64,000 nucleotides of DNA, from contig NZ_AXWS01000008.1 of assembly GCF_000482785.1 (NCBI RefSeq), forward strand, positions 248,001-312,000, read 5' to 3'. Below are positions 6,876-17,935 of the stretch, in pieces. Numbering within the stretch: position 1 is the stretch's first letter; each line of letters opens with the position of its first letter. Both the position numbers and the translations under genes were made by a program. The notes under the pieces were generated by a model. That model was not told where the DNA came from and ran no database searches. It worked only from the letters and a program-made list of their open reading frames with translations. The stretch is from Derxia gummosa DSM 723. GTDB taxonomy: Bacteria; Pseudomonadota; Gammaproteobacteria; Burkholderiales; Burkholderiaceae_E.

Positions 6876-9839
6876 ATGCCCCGCCGCGCGGCCCCGCCCA
6901 TTTCGCTTCCGGTCCTGCGCCGACTGAGTGCCGCGCTCGCGGCGCTGGCCCTGCCGCCACTCGCGCTTGCCGCGCCAAGCGGCGGCGAGGTCGTGCTCGG
7001 CAGCGCGACGATCAGCCGGTCGGGCACGGCCACGACGATCGACCAGTCGAGCGCGCGCGCCGTCATCGACTGGCGGAGCTTCGGCATCGCGAGTGGCGAG
7101 CAGGTGAACTTCGTCCAGCCCGACCGCAGCGCGATCGCGCTCAACCGCGTGATCGGCAACGAGCGCAGCGTGATCGACGGCGTGCTGCGGGCGAACGGCC
7201 AGGTCTTTCTCGTCAATTCCAACGGCGTGCTGTTCGGCGCCGGCAGCAGCGTCAGCGCGGCCGGCATCGTGGCCAGCACGCTCGACATCTCGAACACCGA
7301 TTTCATCGCCGGGCGCCAGGTCTTCGCCGGCGGCGGCGGAGCGGTGGAGAACGACGGCCGCATCAGCGTGCCCGAGGGCGGCTATGTGGCCCTGCTCGGC
7401 GGCGCGGTGCGCAACGGCGGCGGCATCGAGGCGCCGAAGGGCATGGCCGCGCTCGCGGCCGGCAATCGCGTGACGCTCACGTTTGCCGGCGACTCGCTGC
7501 TCGGGCTGAGCCTCGACGCCGGCGGTCTCGCGGCGCTGGTCGAGAACGGCGGCGCCATCGTGGCCGACGGCGGCCGCATCCTGCTGACCGCGCGCGGCGC
7601 CGACGAACTGGCCGGCGCCCAGGTCAACACCACCGGCCTGCTGCGCGCGCGCACGATCGACGACCTGAAAGGCGGGATCGTCGTGCTGGCCGAGGGCGGC
7701 GGCGCGCATGTGGCCGGCACGCTCGACGCGTCGGCGCCGGCGGTCGGCGACGGCGGCTTCATCGAGACCTCGGGCCGCAAGGTGGGCTTCGCCGACGACG
7801 TGGTCATCACGACCGCCGCCGCCTCGGGCCGCACGGGCCGGCTGCTCATCGACCCCGACGGCTTCACGATCGGCAGCGGCGGCGACATCGGCGCGGGCCT
7901 GCTCTCGACCCTGCTCGCGAGCAACGACATCGACATCGAATCGACGATGGGTTCGGGCAGCGACGGCAACCTGCGCGTGAACGAGGCGGTGAGCTGGTCG
8001 GCCGGCACCCGGCTCGGCCTGAAGGCGACGCACGACATCCTCGTCAACGCGCCAATCACCGCGACCGGCGCGGGCGCCGGCCTCACGCTCGACTACGGCG
8101 GCGACTACAAGCTCGCCGGCGGCGCGAGCGTGACGCTGTCGGGTGCCGGCGCGAGCCTCGCGATCAACGGAACGCAGTACCAGCTCGTCCACGGCCTGGC
8201 CGAGCTGGCCGCGCTCGACGACAACGACGAGTACGCGGCCAACGGCCATTACGCGCTCGCGCAGGACATCGACGCCTCGGGCGCGACCCATCCCACCTCG
8301 GTGCTCGGCACGCTCGGCGGCACGCTCGCGGGCATGGGGCACACGGTCGACGGGCTCAGGATCGTCGCCGACGACCTCGTCAACTACGCCTATGGCGTGG
8401 GGCTTGTCGGCATCGCCTCGAACGGCTCGGTCATCCGCGACATCGGCGTGACCAATGCCGATGTCACCGGCTATTCCTGGGTCGGCGCGCTGGTCGGCAT
8501 GAATCGCGGCAGCGTGAGCAATGCCTGGGCGAGCGGGCAGGTGACGGGCAACTACGTGACCGGCGGGCTGGTCGGCTTCAACCTCGGGAGCATCGCGGCG
8601 TCGCATTCGAGCGCGAGCGTGACCGGCGGGACGCTCGACCCGGGCTTCGGCAGCATCGGCGGGCTGGTGGGGCGCAGCACCAACGGCACGATCAGCGACT
8701 CGTGGGCAAGCGGCAAGGTGACGGTGGTCAGCAGCAACGTGAACGTGAGCGCGATGGCCATCGGCGGCCTCGTCGGCGACGTGATCCGCGGCAGCATCGT
8801 CGACAGCCACGCCACCGGCGACGTGACGGTGCCGGTGCAGACCAATGCCGCCGGCGGTCTGGTCGGCATGCTGAGCTACGCCAGCATCTCGGGCTCGTAC
8901 GCGACCGGCGACGTGACGGGCGGCGGCTGGTACCTCGGCGGCCTCGTGGCCCAGATGTACGGCGCGGCGAGCATCAGCGATTCCTGGGCGTCGGGCGATG
9001 TGGTGAGCAGCAATCTGCTCAGCCTCCATTCCTTCGGCGGCTATGGCCGCGCCGGCGGTCTGGTGGGCGCCACCAGTGCGGAAAGCAGCGTGACCGGCTC
9101 CCACGCGACCGGCATGGTGAGCGGCCTGGCCGATGCGCTCGGCGGGCTGGTGGGCGAGAACTACGGCGCGATCACCGGCTCCTACGCGACCGGCGCGGTG
9201 ATCGGCAACCCGGGCAGCGCGACGGGCGGGCTGGCGGGCGCCAATTACGAAGGCGGCAGCATCACCGGCTCGCATGCCACCGGCGACGTCACCGGCGGCC
9301 TGTACGCGGGCGGACTGGCGGGCAGCAACGCCGGGCGCATCGCCGACTCGTACGCGTCGGGCAACGTGAACGGCAAGCTGGCCGGCGGGCTGGCCGGGCT
9401 GAACCTGGGCGTGATCGATGGCTCGAACGCGACCGGCTCGGTCACGTCCGAGGACGGCACGGGCGGGCTGGTGGGCAGCAACAGCTTCACGTCCAACAGC
9501 GTCGAATATACCGGCACGATCACCGACAGCAGCTACCGCGACGTGGCGGCCGAGCATGCCGAGCAGCTGCGCCAGGAAGAGGCCGCGCGCGAGCGGCAGG
9601 TGCTGCGTCAGCGCGGCGACGCGGCCGGCGCGGCGGCGGGCAGCATCCAGCGCGAGACGGCGCGTGCCTCGGCGCAGGCGGCGTCGGCGGCCTCGGCGCC
9701 GTCAGCCATGCCGCAGCGCGCCCCGGCGCTGACCGAGATGCTCACCGTGCTGGAGCGCTCGCGCTATTCGGCCGGCGTGCGCAGCATCGAGCTGGATGAA
9801 GGCGGGGAGCGCAAGGCGCAGGAGGGTGCGGCGCGCTGA
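6876..9839 (+). CDS. Two-partner secretion exoprotein (TpsA/filamentous haemagglutinin-like) with GLUG repeats
   Basis: 987-residue exported beta-helix protein. The start at 6876 has a good RBS (TCAGGAGA) and gives an immediate signal peptide ending near LALAAPSGG. Next comes the haemagglutination-activity/TPS domain (about residues 30-300) with VIDWRSFGIASGEQVNF and VNSNGVLFG, the variant NxNG motif of this family. Residues about 530-880 are GLUG repeats. The C-terminus is an Ala/Arg/Glu-rich charged tail rather than a beta-barrel, so it needs a separate TpsB transporter. None is present in the window. Such proteins act in adhesion, biofilm or contact toxicity; no toxin domain is recognisable here, so adhesion is the safer reading. 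Confidence 0.8.
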   Translation: MPRRAAPPISLPVLRRLSAALAALALPPLALAAPSGGEVVLGSATISRSGTATTIDQSSARAVIDWRSFGIASGEQVNFVQPDRSAIALNRVIGNERSVIDGVLRANGQVFLVNSNGVLFGAGSSVSAAGIVASTLDISNTDFIAGRQVFAGGGGAVENDGRISVPEGGYVALLGGAVRNGGGIEAPKGMAALAAGNRVTLTFAGDSLLGLSLDAGGLAALVENGGAIVADGGRILLTARGADELAGAQVNTTGLLRARTIDDLKGGIVVLAEGGGAHVAGTLDASAPAVGDGGFIETSGRKVGFADDVVITTAAASGRTGRLLIDPDGFTIGSGGDIGAGLLSTLLASNDIDIESTMGSGSDGNLRVNEAVSWSAGTRLGLKATHDILVNAPITATGAGAGLTLDYGGDYKLAGGASVTLSGAGASLAINGTQYQLVHGLAELAALDDNDEYAANGHYALAQDIDASGATHPTSVLGTLGGTLAGMGHTVDGLRIVADDLVNYAYGVGLVGIASNGSVIRDIGVTNADVTGYSWVGALVGMNRGSVSNAWASGQVTGNYVTGGLVGFNLGSIAASHSSASVTGGTLDPGFGSIGGLVGRSTNGTISDSWASGKVTVVSSNVNVSAMAIGGLVGDVIRGSIVDSHATGDVTVPVQTNAAGGLVGMLSYASISGSYATGDVTGGGWYLGGLVAQMYGAASISDSWASGDVVSSNLLSLHSFGGYGRAGGLVGATSAESSVTGSHATGMVSGLADALGGLVGENYGAITGSYATGAVIGNPGSATGGLAGANYEGGSITGSHATGDVTGGLYAGGLAGSNAGRIADSYASGNVNGKLAGGLAGLNLGVIDGSNATGSVTSEDGTGGLVGSNSFTSNSVEYTGTITDSSYRDVAAEHAEQLRQEEAARERQVLRQRGDAAGAAAGSIQRETARASAQAASAASAPSAMPQRAPALTEMLTVLERSRYSAGVRSIELDEGGERKAQEGAAR
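8485..9520 (+). repeat. GLUG-type repeat array inside the exoprotein gene
   Basis: About ten imperfect repeats of 25-45 residues with the core GGLVGxNxGxIxxSYATGxV are encoded here. Variants read SHATGDV, SWASGDV and SYASGNV. They are part of the coding frame and presumably form stacked beta-helix turns. The DNA copies are diverged but similar enough for recombination to change copy number. Confidence 0.75.
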
Positions 9840-9925
9840 GGCGATGGCGACGCGCCGCGGCGCCGGGTGGGGCGCGTCGAGACACAGCGACGTCGGCACG
9901 GAGCGGGTGGCCGCCCCGCCCCGCC

Positions 9926-11296
9926 TCAGCCGCGCAGCGAATCCACCGTCGCATGCGCCGCGAGCCAGTCGGCGCGGCGCGTGAACAGCGCCGGTGCAAG
10001 CGCATTCACGCGGCCGATCAGCTCGGGCAGGTCGGCGGTGAGCAGCACGCCGTCCTCGGCCACGACGCGGCCGGCGACCATCGTCAGCGCCACATCGCCG
10101 CCGCGCACCGCGTGCACGAGGTTGTGGTGCAGGTTCATGAGCGGCCCGTCGGTGACGAGCGGCGTCATGCGCGGCGTGTCGGTGCGCACGGCGATCAGGT
10201 CGGCCTGCTTGCCGGCTTCGAGCGAACCGATGTCGGCATCGAGCCCGAGCGCCCGCGCGCCGCCGATCGTCGCCATGCCCAGCACGTCCCAGGCGTCGAG
10301 CGCGCCGGCATCGAGCGCGGTGAGCTTGGCGAGCAGCGAGGCGACCTTCATCTCCTCGAACAGGTCGAGGTTGTTGTTCTCCTTCTCGCCGTCGCTGCCG
10401 AGGCCGACGGCCACGCCGGCCGCGAGCAGCTTCGTCACCGGCGCCGCGCCGCTCGCGAGCTTCATGTTGCTGACCGGGTTGTGCGCGATGCCCACCTTGC
10501 GCTCGGCCAGCAGCGCGATCTCGTCATCGTCGAGCCAGACGCCGTGGGCGAGCAGCACGCGCGGCGCGTCGAGCAGGCCGAGGGCTTCCATCGCGCGCAG
10601 CGGCCGCTTGCCGAAGCGGCGCAGGCTTTCTTCCACGTCGAAGCGGCTTTCGTTGCTGTGCGTGTGCAGGCCGGTGCCGTGGTCGCGCGCGAGCGCCACC
10701 GCGCGCGCCCAGGCGTCGGGCGTGAAATAGAACAGGTGCTCCATGCCGACCCACACGCTGATGCGTCCGCCCGCCGCGCCATGCCAGCGCGCGAGGCAGG
10801 CGGCATTGCTCGCCAGCGTCTCGAAGTAGTCGTGCTCGGGATGCTCGGCCGCGTAGGGCACGAGCACCGCGCGCAAGCCGAGCGCCTCGGCCGCGCGGCC
10901 GCTGCCGTCCATGTGGCGCCACATGTCGAGCACGGTGGTGGTGCCGGCGAGCAGCGATTCGGCATAGCAGAGCCAGCTCGCGGCCTCGGCGTCCTCTGGC
11001 GTGAGCACGCGGTGCATCGGGTCGATGAACCGGCGCAGCCATTCCCACACCGGCAGCCCCTCGGCGGTGCCGCGCAGCAGGCCCGAATGACTGTGGGTGT
11101 TGACGAGGCCGGGCATGAGCAGCCGGCCGGGCAGGCGGCGCACGGCGGCATCGGGATGGGCGGCAAGCAGATCGGACGCCGGGCCGACGGCGAGGATGCG
11201 GCCGTCGTCGCCCACGACGACGGCGCCGTCGCGGATGACCGGGTTGCCGGGCGTCATGGGCAGGACGAGGTCGGCGTGGAGGAGCTGGTTGGGCAT
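9926..11296 (-). CDS. Amidohydrolase family deaminase (MtaD/TrzN/8-oxoguanine deaminase-like)
   Basis: 456-residue metal-dependent hydrolase of the TIM-barrel amidohydrolase superfamily. Metal ligands and catalytic residues are visible in order: HxH in LVNTHSHSGLLRG, the third His in HTHSNES, the fourth in LLAHGVWLDDDE and the Asp in VGLGSDGEKENNN. The N- and C-terminal beta-sandwich segments (DAVVV-type start; DLIAVRTDTPRMTPL near the end) fit the cytosine deaminase-like branch that includes 5-methylthioadenosine/S-adenosylhomocysteine deaminases, guanine and oxoguanine deaminases and triazine hydrolases. The substrate cannot be chosen from sequence. It stands alone, convergent with the exoprotein gene and downstream of vapBC. 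Confidence 0.8.
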   Translation of the reverse strand: MPNQLLHADLVLPMTPGNPVIRDGAVVVGDDGRILAVGPASDLLAAHPDAAVRRLPGRLLMPGLVNTHSHSGLLRGTAEGLPVWEWLRRFIDPMHRVLTPEDAEAASWLCYAESLLAGTTTVLDMWRHMDGSGRAAEALGLRAVLVPYAAEHPEHDYFETLASNAACLARWHGAAGGRISVWVGMEHLFYFTPDAWARAVALARDHGTGLHTHSNESRFDVEESLRRFGKRPLRAMEALGLLDAPRVLLAHGVWLDDDEIALLAERKVGIAHNPVSNMKLASGAAPVTKLLAAGVAVGLGSDGEKENNNLDLFEEMKVASLLAKLTALDAGALDAWDVLGMATIGGARALGLDADIGSLEAGKQADLIAVRTDTPRMTPLVTDGPLMNLHHNLVHAVRGGDVALTMVAGRVVAEDGVLLTADLPELIGRVNALAPALFTRRADWLAAHATVDSLRG

Positions 11297-11482
11297 GGGA
11301 AGGCCTCGGGCGGAACGGGTGCGGGAAGCGGGGCGGGCGGAGTCGTCGCGCGCCCCGAAGCGAGGCCCGGCGGCCGCGCGGAGCTGGCTCGGTCCGCCGT
11401 CGGGCCGTCGTCGTGCAACTGGCGGGCCAGCAGTTCGTGCAGCTTGGCGCGCAGCAGGTTCTTGTCCGGCAATTGCGTCTGG

Positions 11483-11863
11483 TCAGTGCCCCGCCGCGAC
11501 GTGGAGGATCGCCATGCGCTGCGCCAGCTGCGCGAGCCGCCGATCCAGCGTCCACAGCTCGGCACCCGGGGTGATGAGCGTCGAGGCGAGGAGCGTCAGG
11601 TCGATCAGTCCGCAGCCGAGTCCGAAGAGCTGTTCGCGTTCGATGAAGTCGATCACTTCGTCGAGGCTGGCGCGCCTTGCCTGCGCGAGGTTGCGAAGGT
11701 CGGTCAGCGTGCGCGCGCGCTGCGGCGGCGTGCCGCAGGCAAGTTCGCCGATGACGAGGGGATGGATCAGTACCCGGTCGGCCGCGAGCAGGCTCTGAAG
11801 CTCGGCGGAGGGAAGACGGAAATGGGCGACCCAGACCGAGGTGTCCACCAGCACCGGCTTCAT
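11483..11863 (-). CDS. vapC: VapC-type PIN-domain toxin
   Basis: 126-residue PIN-domain ribonuclease, expected to cleave tRNA or other RNA when not bound by its antitoxin. Acidic metal-binding residues appear at the usual places: Asp in VLVDTSVWV, Glu in VIGELACG and Asp in [11 protein letters not shown]. The start overlaps the vapB stop (ATGA), the normal antitoxin-then-toxin arrangement. Its length is typical for VapC. Confidence 0.88.
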   Translation of the reverse strand: MKPVLVDTSVWVAHFRLPSAELQSLLAADRVLIHPLVIGELACGTPPQRARTLTDLRNLAQARRASLDEVIDFIEREQLFGLGCGLIDLTLLASTLITPGAELWTLDRRLAQLAQRMAILHVAAGH

Positions 11864-12060
11864 TCGCCGCCGTCGCGCTGGCGCGGGATGTCGGGCATTT
11901 CGGGCGCCGTGCCGCCCAGGGCCGCGAGGCGCTTGGCGGCCTGAACCCGGACGAAGGTCCTGATGGCTTCGCGGAAGAGATCGGCCTTGTCCATGTCGGG
12001 GTCGGCGACTTCAAGCGCTCGTTCGTAGAGCGCGTCGTCGATGGTCACGGTGGTTCGCAT
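11860..12060 (-). CDS. vapB: VapB-type antitoxin (ribbon-helix-helix)
   Basis: 66-residue antitoxin. It starts [17 protein letters not shown], a ribbon-helix-helix DNA-binding segment of the DUF2191/VapB type, and its C-terminal half should wrap the toxin. The start at 12060 is preferred over an ATG 18 bases upstream because AAGGAG lies 7 bases before it. It probably represses its own promoter as a complex with VapC. Confidence 0.85.
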   Translation of the reverse strand: MRTTVTIDDALYERALEVADPDMDKADLFREAIRTFVRVQAAKRLAALGGTAPEMPDIPRQRDGGE

Positions 12061-12171
12061 GAAGGCTCCTTGCATCACGACTGGTGCGAGAACGCATCCA
12101 TTCTGGCGCCGATACGGGAGGCCGGAAAGCTTGGCGCTTCTGCGTCGGTCAGGGCTTTCGACGGAGGTTCC

Positions 12172-12330
12172 TCAGCGGGGCCGTTTGCGACAGGCGTCGG
12201 AGCAGTACCTCACCTCCGCCCAGTTCTTTGCCCAGGCATGCCGCCATGTCATGGGGCGGCCGCAGGCCACGCAGGGCTTGGTCGGCAGCGCCTGCTTGTT
12301 GCCGCGAAAGCCGCGCTTCGGCTCGCTCAT
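12172..12330 (-). CDS. DUF2256 small zinc-binding protein
   Basis: 52-residue protein starting MSEPKRGFRGNKQALPTKPC. It has two CxxC-like pairs (CVACGRPMTWR, then YCSDACRKR), which should bind one zinc ion, and the tryptophan-rich middle (WRHAWAKNWAEVRYC) typical of DUF2256. Function is unknown. The gene lies between vapB and the SDR, in the same direction. Confidence 0.8.
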   Translation of the reverse strand: MSEPKRGFRGNKQALPTKPCVACGRPMTWRHAWAKNWAEVRYCSDACRKRPR

Positions 12331-12400
12331 CGTCGCCACGCGCGCGATTCAGGGGCGATGCGGCAATCGCTGCTCGCCATGCCATTGCCGTTCACGGCTC

Positions 12401-13153
12401 TCACGCCTTCGGCAGCGGATGCAGACACCCCTGTCCACCGCTCACCTGCAACACCTGCCCGGTGATGTGCGCAGCCGCGTCGCTCAGCAGGAAGGCGATC
12501 GTCGCCGCGACCTCGGCCGGCTCGCCGATGCGCCCGGTCGGGATCAGCGCGGCGCTGCGCGCCTCGGCGGCGGGCGTGGCGATGAAGCGCTGCGTGAGCG
12601 TCGAGCGCGTGAGGCCGGGCGCGACCACGTTCACGCGCACGCCCTTGTCGGCATAGCTCGCGGCGGTGCCGAGCGCGAGCGCCGCCACCGCCGCCTTGGC
12701 CGCGCCGATCGCCTCGTGATTGGCGAAACCGCCATGCGCCACCACCGAACTCACGAGCACCGCCGCGAGCGGATGCGGCCGCTTGATCGCGTCGGTCACG
12801 CAGGCCTTGAGCACGGTGAAGGCCGTGGTCGCGTTGATCTCGAACTGCTCGCGCCAGTCGGCTTCCTGCGTCAGATGCAGCGGCCGCACGACCGTGCTGC
12901 CGACGCAATGCGCGAGCCGCGTCACCGGGCGGCCCGCCTCGGCAGCGGCGGCGAAGGCGGCCTGGAGCGCGGGCAGGGCGGTGGCGGAATCGCGCAGGTC
13001 GAGCGCGAGCGCGCTGCCGCCGGTTGTGGCCGCGAGCGCGTCGAGCTTCGCCGCGTCGCGCGCGACGAGCAGCAGTGGCCGGCCTTCCGCCGCGAGTTGC
13101 GCGGCAAGCGCGCCGCCGATGGCGCCCGTGGCGCCGGTGATGAGCGTGGTCAT
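12401..13153 (-). CDS. Short-chain dehydrogenase/reductase family protein, atypical active site
   Basis: 250-residue Rossmann-fold protein. The start MTTLITGATGAIG puts the TGxxxGxG cofactor motif at the very N-terminus. The later N107 (EINATTAF) and S135/S136 (VSSVVAH) are in place, but the usual YxxxK reads I149-G-A-A-K153, so the catalytic tyrosine is an isoleucine. The VNVVAPGLTRS segment and the C-terminal ITGQVLQVSGGQG are normal for the family. Either the enzyme uses another residue or it has lost dehydrogenase activity. It points away from the gltI promoter. Confidence 0.8.
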   Translation of the reverse strand: MTTLITGATGAIGGALAAQLAAEGRPLLLVARDAAKLDALAATTGGSALALDLRDSATALPALQAAFAAAAEAGRPVTRLAHCVGSTVVRPLHLTQEADWREQFEINATTAFTVLKACVTDAIKRPHPLAAVLVSSVVAHGGFANHEAIGAAKAAVAALALGTAASYADKGVRVNVVAPGLTRSTLTQRFIATPAAEARSAALIPTGRIGEPAEVAATIAFLLSDAAAHITGQVLQVSGGQGCLHPLPKA

Positions 13154-13354
13154 GGCCTTTCCCCCCGTGCGGACCGAAAGGCCGGCACGCACCGCGCGCG
13201 CCGGCCCCGCGCTCAGGGACCGGCCCGGCCGGCGCGAGTTCCGCCCGCCCGGCCGCGCGTGCGCCGGGCGTCGCGCGGCGAGGCGCCAGCGTGAACAACG
13301 CCGGAGTGCCGCGGGGCCCGCACTGCGCGCGCCGATACCCCTCGCGCCATCCCT

Positions 13355-13398
13355 ACGGGAATCCGTCCGCCCGTCCGGGCACGCATCCGGGAATCCGT
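13355..13398. promoter_or_regulatory. Paired activator-binding sites (UAS) upstream of gltI
   Basis: Two copies of CGGGAATCCGT (13356-13366 and 13388-13398), each a CGG-N4-CCG inverted repeat, lie exactly 32 bases apart, about three helical turns. They sit about 76 and 108 bases upstream of the sigma-54 promoter at 13474. This is the geometry expected for an NtrC-family enhancer protein. The AauR-like regulator encoded downstream is the natural candidate. Confidence 0.6.
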
Positions 13399-13473
13399 CC
13401 GCCGCGTCGCGCGGCCTCGCGCAAAGTCACGAAAAATCAGCCACTTGCGAAGGCGACGGAAACCCGCCAGGGC

Positions 13474-13489
13474 TGGAACGCCGCATGCA
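13474..13489 (+). promoter_or_regulatory. Sigma-54 (-24/-12) promoter of the glt operon
   Basis: TGGAACGCCGCATGCA matches the sigma-54 consensus TGGCACG-N4-TTGCA at all but two positions. The invariant GG (13475-13476) and GC (13487-13488) are 10 bases apart as required. It would start transcription near 13500, giving a leader of roughly 95 bases before gltI. Confidence 0.75.
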
Positions 13490-13593
13490 AATACAGCAGC
13501 GTCCCCGGCGGCGCGGCAGCGCCAGCAGCACAGCCCGCCCCGGCCCGGAACCCCACCGCAGCCCCACCGCAGTCCAACGAAGGAAAGCCCTCG

Positions 13594-14490
13594 ATGCATC
13601 CGATCTTCCGCTCGCTCGTTCTCGCGCTCGGCCTCGTCGCCGCCGGCAGCGCCGTCGCGCAGGACGTGCCGCCCACGCTCAAGCGCATCGCCGACACCGG
13701 CACCATCAGCCTCGGGCACCGCGAATCGTCGATCCCGTTCTCGTACTACGACGACAACCAGCAGGTCATCGGCTACTCGCAGGAAATCATGCTCAGGGTG
13801 GCCGACGCGGTGAAGGCCGAGCTCAAGCTGCCGGCGCTCAACATCAAGCTCGTGCCCGTCACCTCGCAGAACCGCATCCCGCTGGTGCAGAACGGCACCG
13901 TCGATCTCGAATGCGGCTCGACCTCCAACACCGTCGAGCGCGCGCGCCAGGTGAGCTTCACCAACAGCATCTTCGTGGTCGGCACCCGCCTCATGACCAA
14001 GAAGACTTCGGGCATCAACGACTTCCCGGACCTCGCGGGCAAGAACGTGGTGGTCACGGCCGGCACGACCTCGGAGCGCCTCCTGCGCCGCTACAACGAG
14101 GAAAAGGGCCTGAAGATGAACATCATCTCGGCCAAGGACCACGGCGAATCCTTCCTCACGCTCGAAACCGGCCGCGCCGTCGCCTTCATGATGGACGACG
14201 CCCTGCTGTACGGCGAACGCGCCAAGGCCAAGCGCCCGGACGAGTGGACCGTCGTGGGCACGCCGATGTCGCAGGAAGCCTATGGCTGCATGCTGCGCAA
14301 GGACGACGCCGCCTTCAAGAAGGTGGTGGACGCCGCGATCGCGAAGATCATGACCTCGGGCGAGGCCGCGAAGATCTATGACAAGTGGTTCAACAAGCCC
14401 ATCCCGCCCAAGGGCCTGAACCTCGCGTGGCCGCCGTCGGACGCGGTGCAGCACCTGTTCAAGAACCCGAACGACAAGCCCTTCGAATAA
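13594..14490 (+). CDS. gltI: Glutamate/aspartate ABC transporter periplasmic binding protein
   Basis: 298-residue type 2 periplasmic solute-binding protein. The signal peptide spans residues 1-22 (LVLALGLVAAGSAVAQ). LGHRESSIPFSYYDDNQQVIGYSQEI and NRIPLVQNGTVDLECGSTSNT are hallmark GltI segments for dicarboxylic amino acids. The start has AAGGAAAG upstream and is preferred because it places the signal peptide at the N-terminus. It is the first gene of gltI-asparaginase-gltJKL and lies behind the sigma-54 promoter, so induction by acidic amino acids via the two-component system is expected. Confidence 0.92.
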   Translation: MHPIFRSLVLALGLVAAGSAVAQDVPPTLKRIADTGTISLGHRESSIPFSYYDDNQQVIGYSQEIMLRVADAVKAELKLPALNIKLVPVTSQNRIPLVQNGTVDLECGSTSNTVERARQVSFTNSIFVVGTRLMTKKTSGINDFPDLAGKNVVVTAGTTSERLLRRYNEEKGLKMNIISAKDHGESFLTLETGRAVAFMMDDALLYGERAKAKRPDEWTVVGTPMSQEAYGCMLRKDDAAFKKVVDAAIAKIMTSGEAAKIYDKWFNKPIPPKGLNLAWPPSDAVQHLFKNPNDKPFE

Positions 14491-15624
<1,134 letters not shown>

Positions 15625-15628
15625 TCCC

Positions 15629-16369
15629 ATGGCCTACCAGTGGAACTGGGGCGTCTTCGCCCTCGAGTCCGCCACCGGCGACGGTGCCAGCTATGCCGGC
15701 TGGCTCGTCTCCGGGCTGGAGACGACGGTGGTGCTGTCGCTCGCCGCGTGGACCCTGGCCCTCGTCGTCGGCACGACGATGGGCGTGCTGCGCACCCTGC
15801 CGTCGCCGTGGGCGCGGCGCGTGGGCACGAGCTATGTCGAGCTGCTGCGCAACGTGCCGCTGCTGGTGCAGCTCTTCATCTGGTACTTCGTGCTGCCCGA
15901 GCTGCTGCCCGAAAGTCTCGGCGATGCCTTCAAGCAGACCTCGCCGCTGGCCCAGCAGTTCATCGCGGCCTTCCTGTGCCTGGGCTTCTTCACGGCGGCG
16001 CGGGTCGCGGAGCAGGTGCGCGCAGGCATCGAGGCGCTGCCGCGCGGCCAGCGCAACGCGGGCCTGGCGATGGGCTTCACGCTGGCGCAGACCTATCGCC
16101 ATGTGCTGCTGCCGGTGGCGCTGCGCACCGTCATCCCGCCGCTCACCTCGGAGTTCCTCAATATCTTCAAGAACTCGGCGGTGTGCTCGACGATCGGCCT
16201 GCTCGAACTCACGGCGCAGGGCCGACAGCTGGTCGATTACACGGCCCAGCCCTACGAGTCCTTCATCGCGGTGACGCTGGCCTATCTGTGCATCAACGCG
16301 GGCGTCATGACGCTGATGCGCTGGGTCGAGGCGCGCAGCCGCATTCCCGGCTTCGCCGGCCACCGCTGA
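15629..16369 (+). CDS. gltJ: Glutamate/aspartate ABC transporter permease GltJ
   Basis: 246-residue inner-membrane permease of the polar amino acid (HisM) type. The family EAA-type loop is visible in [31 protein letters not shown], followed by [14 protein letters not shown]. Several hydrophobic helices are evident. It is the larger of the two permeases, as GltJ is in other bacteria, and it is followed 11 bases later by gltK. Confidence 0.92.
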   Translation: MAYQWNWGVFALESATGDGASYAGWLVSGLETTVVLSLAAWTLALVVGTTMGVLRTLPSPWARRVGTSYVELLRNVPLLVQLFIWYFVLPELLPESLGDAFKQTSPLAQQFIAAFLCLGFFTAARVAEQVRAGIEALPRGQRNAGLAMGFTLAQTYRHVLLPVALRTVIPPLTSEFLNIFKNSAVCSTIGLLELTAQGRQLVDYTAQPYESFIAVTLAYLCINAGVMTLMRWVEARSRIPGFAGHR

Positions 16370-16380
16370 GGAGCCCGACG

Positions 16381-17064
16381 ATGGCTTACGAATACGACTG
16401 GTCTTCCATCCCCGGCGCGCTGCCGCTGCTGGCCTCGGGCATGAAGGTGTCGCTGGAGATCACGGCGGTGGCCGTGGTGGTGGGCATTGCCTGGGGCACG
16501 GTGCTGGCGGTGCTGCGGTTGTCGAACAGCGCGGCGCTGCGCTGGTTCGCGACGGGCTACGTCAACCTGTTCCGCGCGATCCCGCTGGTGATGGTGCTGC
16601 TGTGGTTCTTCCTGATCGTGCCGCAGCTGCTCGGCGCGCTGTTCAGCCTCGATCCGCATACCGACATCCGGCTGGTGTCGGCGCTGGTGGGCTTCGCGCT
16701 GTTCGAGTCGGCCTATTACGCCGAGATCATCCGCGCCGGCATCCAGAGCGTGCCGCGCGGCCAGACCATGGCGGCGAGCGCGCTGGGCATGACGCGCTGG
16801 CAGGCGATGACGCTCGTGGTGCTGCCCCAGGCCTTCCGCAACATGGTGCCGCTGCTGCTGACGCAGGCCATCGTGCTGTTCCAGGACACCTCGCTCGTCT
16901 ACGTGTCGGCGCTGGCCGACTTCTTCGGCACCGCCTACAAGGTGGGTGACCGCGACGGCCGCATCGTCGAGCTGCTGCTGTTCGCGGGTGCCGTGTACTT
17001 CGTCCTCTGCTTCGGGCTGTCGCGCATCGTGCAGGGCTATCAACGTCGTCTCGTCAAGGCGTAA
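16381..17064 (+). CDS. gltK: Glutamate/aspartate ABC transporter permease GltK
   Basis: 227-residue permease partner of GltJ. The start [22 protein letters not shown] is typical for GltK, and the coupling loop is [28 protein letters not shown]. An RBS (TGAGGAGCC) precedes the ATG; the frame stays open far upstream, but that part is antisense-like and not used. The stop is three bases before gltL. Confidence 0.92.
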   Translation: MAYEYDWSSIPGALPLLASGMKVSLEITAVAVVVGIAWGTVLAVLRLSNSAALRWFATGYVNLFRAIPLVMVLLWFFLIVPQLLGALFSLDPHTDIRLVSALVGFALFESAYYAEIIRAGIQSVPRGQTMAASALGMTRWQAMTLVVLPQAFRNMVPLLLTQAIVLFQDTSLVYVSALADFFGTAYKVGDRDGRIVELLLFAGAVYFVLCFGLSRIVQGYQRRLVKA

Positions 17065-17067
17065 TCC

Positions 17068-17808
<741 letters not shown>

Positions 17809-17935
17809 GCGGGTGGCCGGCGGCATGCGGCGCCTGCCGCGCCGGTCGCGCCACGACGGCGCGGCGGTGACGGGCAGGGGCGGCGATATGCTCGCCGGCC
17901 GGCATGACCGGCAGGGCGACGACAGCGGAGCGCGG

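Noticed and set aside
8485-9520. Periodic repeats that could suggest a CRISPR array
   Set aside because: They are diverged, in-frame protein repeats (GLUG) without constant repeats and unique spacers.
6462-9557. Very long minus-strand frame opposite the exoprotein gene
   Set aside because: Mirror of the repetitive high-GC coding sequence; composition and lack of motifs show it is not a gene.
11300-11482. Possible extra small gene (frame containing PDKNLLRAKLHELLARQL) after vapC
   Set aside because: The segment looks protein-like, but no start codon with a ribosome site exists in frame near it; left uncalled.
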